Positions 60,466 to 64,000 of a stretch of DNA of 64,000 bases are shown piece by piece. This DNA comes from Anaerolineaceae bacterium (GTDB taxonomy: Bacteria; Chloroflexota; Anaerolineae; Anaerolineales; Anaerolineaceae), in contig JARKPB010000010.1 of the NCBI GenBank assembly GCA_029975475.1, positions 186,001 to 250,000 of the forward strand, in the 5' to 3' direction. The translations under genes were made by a program, and so were the position numbers. Position 1 is the stretch's first letter. Each line of letters opens with the position of its first letter. A model generated the notes under the pieces. It searched no databases. It saw nothing but the letters and a program-made list of their open reading frames with translations, and was not told the DNA's origin.

Positions 60466-61641
60466 ATGAAACGAAAATTAATTTGGATAATTCTATTCCT
60501 GGCAGTATTTCTACTGACTGCCTGCGGCGGACAGGCCTTTCCGCCGGCGGTAGATCCACGGCTGCAGGAGACCTTCATGGCCGCCACCATCTCAGCCCGC
60601 CTGACCGAAATCTACCTGCAAACCCAGATCGCTGTGCTTTCGACCCAGGCGGCGATGCCAACCGCAACCGCGACTCTGACGCCCACCGAAACGCCCGTGC
60701 CGCCCACGCCGACCCCGACGGTGACTCAGACCCCTGTGCCAACGGCGACCAAAACCAAACCGCCCATTCCATGCAACAATATCACTTTTAAGGGCGATGT
60801 CACCGTCCCGGACGGGACAGAATTTGAAGCCGGCGCCAGTTTTACCAAAACCTGGCTGCTGCAAAACACCGGCACCTGTACCTGGACGAAAGACTACAAA
60901 CTGGTCTTCGTCAGCGGAAACGCCATGAGCGGCCCGGCCAGCCAAAAGTTGAATGTGGAAGTCAAGCCGGGCGAGACGCTCCAGATTTCAGTCAACCTGG
61001 TAGCCCCCGGCGAATCCGGCACCCACACCGGTTACTGGATGCTGCAGAACGCCAGCGGCGGACGTTTCGGCATGGGCGCGGACAGCGGCACCCCCTTCTG
61101 GGTGAAGATCAAGGTTAACGCGTATCCCAAACTGCCATCGGACGTGGTGGTGGATTTTGCCAAGGAGTACTGCAGCGCCTATCTGGAAACCAACAAGGGT
61201 GAATTGACCACCTGCCCGTCTCCGGCAGACGACTTTACCAACGGTTCCATCTACCGCACCTTCAAGCCCAAGTTTGAGAATAAATCGGTGGATGATGAAC
61301 AGACGCTGGTAATGATCCCCGGCAAAGGCAGCGGCGGCTACATTCTGGCTGAATACAAGAGCATCACCGTGCCCGCCGGCGCGCGCTTCCAGACCGTGAT
61401 TGGATGTATGTACGACCAGAAAGATTGTGATGTGGTCTTCCAGGTGCGGTACCGCGTGATTGGTAGCCCGACCGAGACACTGGGTGAGTGGACTCAGATC
61501 TACGATGGAAATATCGAGGTTATTAATGAAGACCTCTCTGCTTTAGAAGGACAAAAAGTGGTCTTTACCCTGCGGGTGTGGAGCAACGACAACAACACCA
61601 ACGACAAGGTCTTCTGGCTCTTCCCGCGGATCACAAAATAA
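60466..61641 (+). CDS. Lipoprotein with NBR1-type Ig-like domain
   Basis: 391 residues. Lipoprotein signal (MKRKLIWIILFLAVFLLTAC), a helical stretch, then a Thr/Pro linker (about 63-100). The next domain matches the NBR1/FW Ig-like family: VPDGTEFEAGASFTKTWLLQNTGTCTWTKDYKLVFVSGNAM and LQISVNLVAPGESGTHTGYWMLQNASGGRFG. A C-terminal beta-rich domain of about 180 residues (VVDFAKEYCSAYLETNKGEL...) is unassigned. It would be displayed on the outer face of the cell. Function unknown. Confidence 0.85.
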   Translation: MKRKLIWIILFLAVFLLTACGGQAFPPAVDPRLQETFMAATISARLTEIYLQTQIAVLSTQAAMPTATATLTPTETPVPPTPTPTVTQTPVPTATKTKPPIPCNNITFKGDVTVPDGTEFEAGASFTKTWLLQNTGTCTWTKDYKLVFVSGNAMSGPASQKLNVEVKPGETLQISVNLVAPGESGTHTGYWMLQNASGGRFGMGADSGTPFWVKIKVNAYPKLPSDVVVDFAKEYCSAYLETNKGELTTCPSPADDFTNGSIYRTFKPKFENKSVDDEQTLVMIPGKGSGGYILAEYKSITVPAGARFQTVIGCMYDQKDCDVVFQVRYRVIGSPTETLGEWTQIYDGNIEVINEDLSALEGQKVVFTLRVWSNDNNTNDKVFWLFPRITK

Positions 61642-61718
61642 ACGCGTCCGCCTGCCCGCCTCTCCGAACCGATGAGAGGCGGGCAGCAGCGGGGAATAGT
61701 AATTTATTAAAACCTCGT

Positions 61719-61724
61719 TATAAT
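61719..61724 (+). promoter_or_regulatory. -10 element of the repeat-protein gene
   Basis: Perfect TATAAT 36 nt before the ATG, in an AT-rich stretch; no good -35 element is visible. Confidence 0.5.
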
Positions 61725-61760
61725 GAAAACAAGCGTTTTTAGCAGCCAAGGGAGGACCGT

Positions 61761-62819
61761 ATGACCCCAACCGTATTTCGATCACCTGTTCTGCGTCTGG
61801 CGCTGGCACTGACGCTGGTGCTTGCCCTGTTTTCCAGCACGTTTCAATCGGTGAGCGCGGGTGCTATCCCCACTTTCTCGATTATTTCCGTCGAAAAAGA
61901 CGTGAAAGTGGAGATAAAAACCTTTAACCTGCCGGCCGGAAAGACCTTCACCGTGCGCATGGGTCCTTACGGAACTCTGGGCATCGGCGGGACAACCGTC
62001 GGCACGTTTGATTCTGGCAGCGGCGGCAGCCTGACCAAGACCTTTAATATCCCGGACGGGCTGAAAGGCTCGCAGCGCATCGCCATCCGCATGGATGCGG
62101 ATTCGGGCGGTTACTACGCCTACAACTGGTTCTGGAACAACCCGTCCTCCTCCAGCGGCGCCCCGACTCCCATTCCGGGCTATTCCGGCATTCCGACTTT
62201 CTCAATTGTGTCTGTAGAAAAGGACAGCAAGGTTACCATCAAAACCAACAATTTCCCGCCTTCAATGACATTCAAAGTATTGATGGGAAAATACGGCACC
62301 AAAGGGATTGGCGGCACGCAGGTGGCGACCACCGATTCTGGTTCCGGCGGGACCTTCACCAAAACCTACGATATCCCTGACGGGTTGAAAGGCGATCAAA
62401 AAATCGCCATTCGTCTGGAAGGCACCGGTGGTTATTACGCCTTTAACTGGTTCTGGAACAACTCGACCAGCGGAAGCAGCCCGGCGCCCACCCCGGTGCC
62501 CGGCGCCACACCTGTTCCATCTTCTTACAGCGGATATCCGTATTTTTACATTCAGGCGGTGGTGAAAGATTCAAAGGTGACCATCAAGGGCTACAACTTC
62601 CCGGCTGGCCAAACCTTTACCGTGCGGATGGGCCCCTACGGCTCGCTGGGGATTGGCGGCACATCGGTCGGCACGACCGATACTGGCTCTGGCGGCAATC
62701 TAAGCGCGACCTACACGATCCCGGACGGGCTGAAAGGCAGCCAGAAGATCGCCATCCGCATGGACAGCTCCTCGGGCTACTACGCTTACAACTGGTTCTG
62801 GAACAACAACGCTCCTTAA
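61761..62819 (+). CDS. Secreted three-repeat protein of unknown function
   Basis: 352 residues. Signal peptide (LRLALALTLVLALFSSTF, likely cut after VSA at 33). The mature protein is three tandem repeats of about 91 residues (36-127, 144-234, 260-350), joined by Ser/Pro/Thr linkers. Each repeat runs from a short FSI or FYI strand through TFTVRMGPYG, GIGGT, GSGG, IPDGLKG and IAIR to YNWFWNN. The even spacing of strands suggests a beta-sandwich. I do not recognise the family. Confidence 0.85.
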   Translation: MTPTVFRSPVLRLALALTLVLALFSSTFQSVSAGAIPTFSIISVEKDVKVEIKTFNLPAGKTFTVRMGPYGTLGIGGTTVGTFDSGSGGSLTKTFNIPDGLKGSQRIAIRMDADSGGYYAYNWFWNNPSSSSGAPTPIPGYSGIPTFSIVSVEKDSKVTIKTNNFPPSMTFKVLMGKYGTKGIGGTQVATTDSGSGGTFTKTYDIPDGLKGDQKIAIRLEGTGGYYAFNWFWNNSTSGSSPAPTPVPGATPVPSSYSGYPYFYIQAVVKDSKVTIKGYNFPAGQTFTVRMGPYGSLGIGGTSVGTTDTGSGGNLSATYTIPDGLKGSQKIAIRMDSSSGYYAYNWFWNNNAP

Positions 62820-62838
62820 TCGGCAGCCTCAAAAAACT

Positions 62839-62868
62839 GGCGCCCGGGAATTTTCCGGGCGCCTTTTT
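62839..62868 (+). terminator. Terminator after the repeat-protein gene
   Basis: Perfect 9-bp stem GGCGCCCGG (62839-62847) with CCGGGCGCC (62855-62863), then five T. Confidence 0.9.
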
Positions 62869-62901
62869 CATTGATACTTACCGCTGATCCACCGCGCTGA
62901 C

Positions 62902-63270
62902 TCACAGACCAAACAACCACTCCAGAGCGGCTTCTTTTGAGTCAAAGACGCGAAAGGAACGACCGCGGTTGGTTTCAAGCGTGAATTCATAAAACTTACC
63001 CCGACCAATTTGATCGGCGCTCACCACCGCGGCGGCGGCAACCCGGTAAGTGGAAAACTTGCGCAGGATGTCTCCGGCCGTTCCGGTACGCAAATCGAAA
63101 AAGGCCGCTGTCAGCCTTTCTCCCGGGATCAATACCCGGTCCGTCTGCGCCTCGGCGCAGAGCTGAAGGGCTTCCAGCGCGGCAGCTTCGCTGTCTAGAG
63201 TTCCGGCGACCAGTTCAATCACCCGAAGGTCGCCACGATCATGCCACCTGGCCTGCAGCGTCATATTCAT
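62902..63270 (-). CDS. DUF4180-like protein
   Basis: 122 residues from the ATG at 63268-63270; a second ATG at 63264 has a better-spaced AGAGG. The sequence shows RLTAAFFDLRTGTAGDILRKFSTYRVAAAAVV and ETNRGRSFRVFDSKEAALEWLFGL, the layout of DUF4180 and related SpoIIAA-like small domains. The function is unknown. It lies directly downstream of the GNAT gene, with only a few bases between. Confidence 0.75.
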   Translation of the reverse strand: MNMTLQARWHDRGDLRVIELVAGTLDSEAAALEALQLCAEAQTDRVLIPGERLTAAFFDLRTGTAGDILRKFSTYRVAAAAVVSADQIGRGKFYEFTLETNRGRSFRVFDSKEAALEWLFGL

Positions 63271-63274
63271 CCTC

Positions 63275-64000
63275 TCATTTCCAGACTTTTTCCCAGGGTT
63301 CAGCCAGGAAAAATTGATCAAAACCGGCTGAAGCGTACAGCGCGCCGGCGGGGACGGAATAGGAATCCACAAAAGCCATCACCGCGCCGATTTGTTTTAA
63401 CCGCCGCAGTCCTTCGCACATCAGAGCTTTCCCCAGCCCGCGGCGCTGATAGGCTGGTACTGTACCGACGGGTTCAAATTCGCCCACCCGGGTAACTTCA
63501 TCAAACCAGATTGTGGCAAAAGCAGCCACATGGCCCTGTTCCGTGACAGCGACCAGGTCAAAATCGCGGCGGTATTGCGGGCAGCCCTGAACATGCCGGT
63601 ACCAGCGGATATCCCTGCGGTTTTCCACGGCGATTTGAATATCATCCGGGTGGAAAGCCAGCCCGGAGGCATAGGCGCGTTCAAGCACTTCTGCGCCTTC
63701 CCCCAGGGCGCGCAGGTGAAATCCATCCGGCACTGGCGCGCTGGGCAAGGTCTGGTCAAGGCGCAGGCAGCGCTGATACTCCGGTTCATCCAGACGGGAA
63801 TACCCGAGCCTGGTCAGCAGCCCTTCGCGCATGCTGTCGCCCTGCTGCGCCCAGATGGTCAGGCGGCGGGTTTCACCGCTGCGAAGCTGCGGCATGCGTT
63901 CTTCAGCCAGCCGAATCATCTCTTCTTCCAGTTCAACCCTGCGCAAATCCGGGTGAAGATGGAGATAGGCTTCACCGCTGCGGCGGTCCAGGTTCAACAT
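63275..64000 (-). CDS. GNAT N-acetyltransferase (5' end possibly outside window)
   Basis: 241 residues visible. The C-terminal GNAT domain is clear: VAAFATIWFDEVTRVGEFEPVGTVPAYQRRGLGKALMCEGLRRLKQIGAVMAFVDSYSVPAGALYASAGFDQF, with the acetyl-CoA loop QRRGLG. The N-terminal part looks like a second, degenerate GNAT domain that is incomplete at its start. The ATG that coincides with the window edge is therefore probably internal, and the gene likely extends beyond. Confidence 0.85.
   Translation of the reverse strand: MLNLDRRSGEAYLHLHPDLRRVELEEEMIRLAEERMPQLRSGETRRLTIWAQQGDSMREGLLTRLGYSRLDEPEYQRCLRLDQTLPSAPVPDGFHLRALGEGAEVLERAYASGLAFHPDDIQIAVENRRDIRWYRHVQGCPQYRRDFDLVAVTEQGHVAAFATIWFDEVTRVGEFEPVGTVPAYQRRGLGKALMCEGLRRLKQIGAVMAFVDSYSVPAGALYASAGFDQFFLAEPWEKVWK

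Noticed and set aside
1-64000. CRISPR arrays, insertion sequences, prophage or rRNA operons
   Set aside because: No regularly spaced repeats, transposase or phage-type genes, or rRNA sequence were seen.

Overview
The window looks like ordinary chromosome from a Chloroflexota bacterium, most likely class Anaerolineae. This is inferred from the sequence alone: moderately high GC, many lipoproteins and membrane-anchored proteins with Thr/Pro/Ala-rich linkers, paired TPR membrane proteins, a secreted repeat protein and an NBR1-type Ig lipoprotein, and BMP-type nucleoside uptake. A CIRCE element controls groESL. The cytochrome c maturation locus uses a cysteine-type CcmE. There are no rRNA genes, CRISPR arrays, intact prophage or insertion sequences. 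One tRNA-Gly is present.

Layout. 1-5.1 kb: a partial sugar-type MFS transporter, a SIMPL lipoprotein, then glpX-cdsA-uppS-frr on the minus strand. 5.2-11.2 kb: a GntR-controlled sugar or amino-sugar operon (binding protein, two permeases, ROK kinase, SIS isomerase) with no ATPase of its own. 11.3-16.2 kb: a minus-strand metal-chelate uptake cluster (DUF364 protein, PadR regulator, FecB/C/E-type ABC transporter, THEP1-like NTPase). 16.4-22.3 kb: a TetR-led operon with a membrane protein, an MFS transporter, an MLE-subgroup enolase and an M20 hydrolase, followed by a GNAT gene. 22.3-31.4 kb: replication and repair genes (rarA, recR, ybaB, dnaX) interrupted by tRNA-Gly, an AT-rich TPR gene and a DHA2 exporter. 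31.7-38.9 kb: a GT-C-like membrane protein, infC-rpmI-rplT, a TetR/nitroreductase pair, and a macrodomain-SpoU methylase-DUF711 operon. 39-46.4 kb: a secreted parvulin, groESL, two TPR paralogs, trmD. 46.4-51.9 kb: a nucleoside ABC transporter. 52-60.3 kb: a cytochrome c maturation operon. 60.4-64 kb: extracellular proteins and a partial GNAT.

How it works together. The housekeeping genes cover lipid and cell-wall precursor synthesis (CdsA, UppS), ribosome function (Frr, IF3, L35, L20, TrmD) and the DnaX-YbaB-RecR module. Around them sit three ABC import systems and one TetR-controlled peptide or acyl-amino-acid-like catabolic operon. The c-type cytochrome operon implies a respiratory chain with exported cytochromes. 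Regulation is legible in several places: promoters overlapped by inverted repeats at the GntR, TetR and PadR genes, CIRCE at groES, an ATC start codon for infC, and apparently leaderless promoters at trmD and the macrodomain gene.

The best candidates for undescribed systems are the DUF364/PadR/FecBCD/THEP1 cluster, the AmpG-like MFS/MLE-enolase/M20 operon, the macrodomain/methylase/DUF711 operon, and the cytochrome c maturation locus with a cysteine-type CcmE and an embedded diheme lipoprotein.
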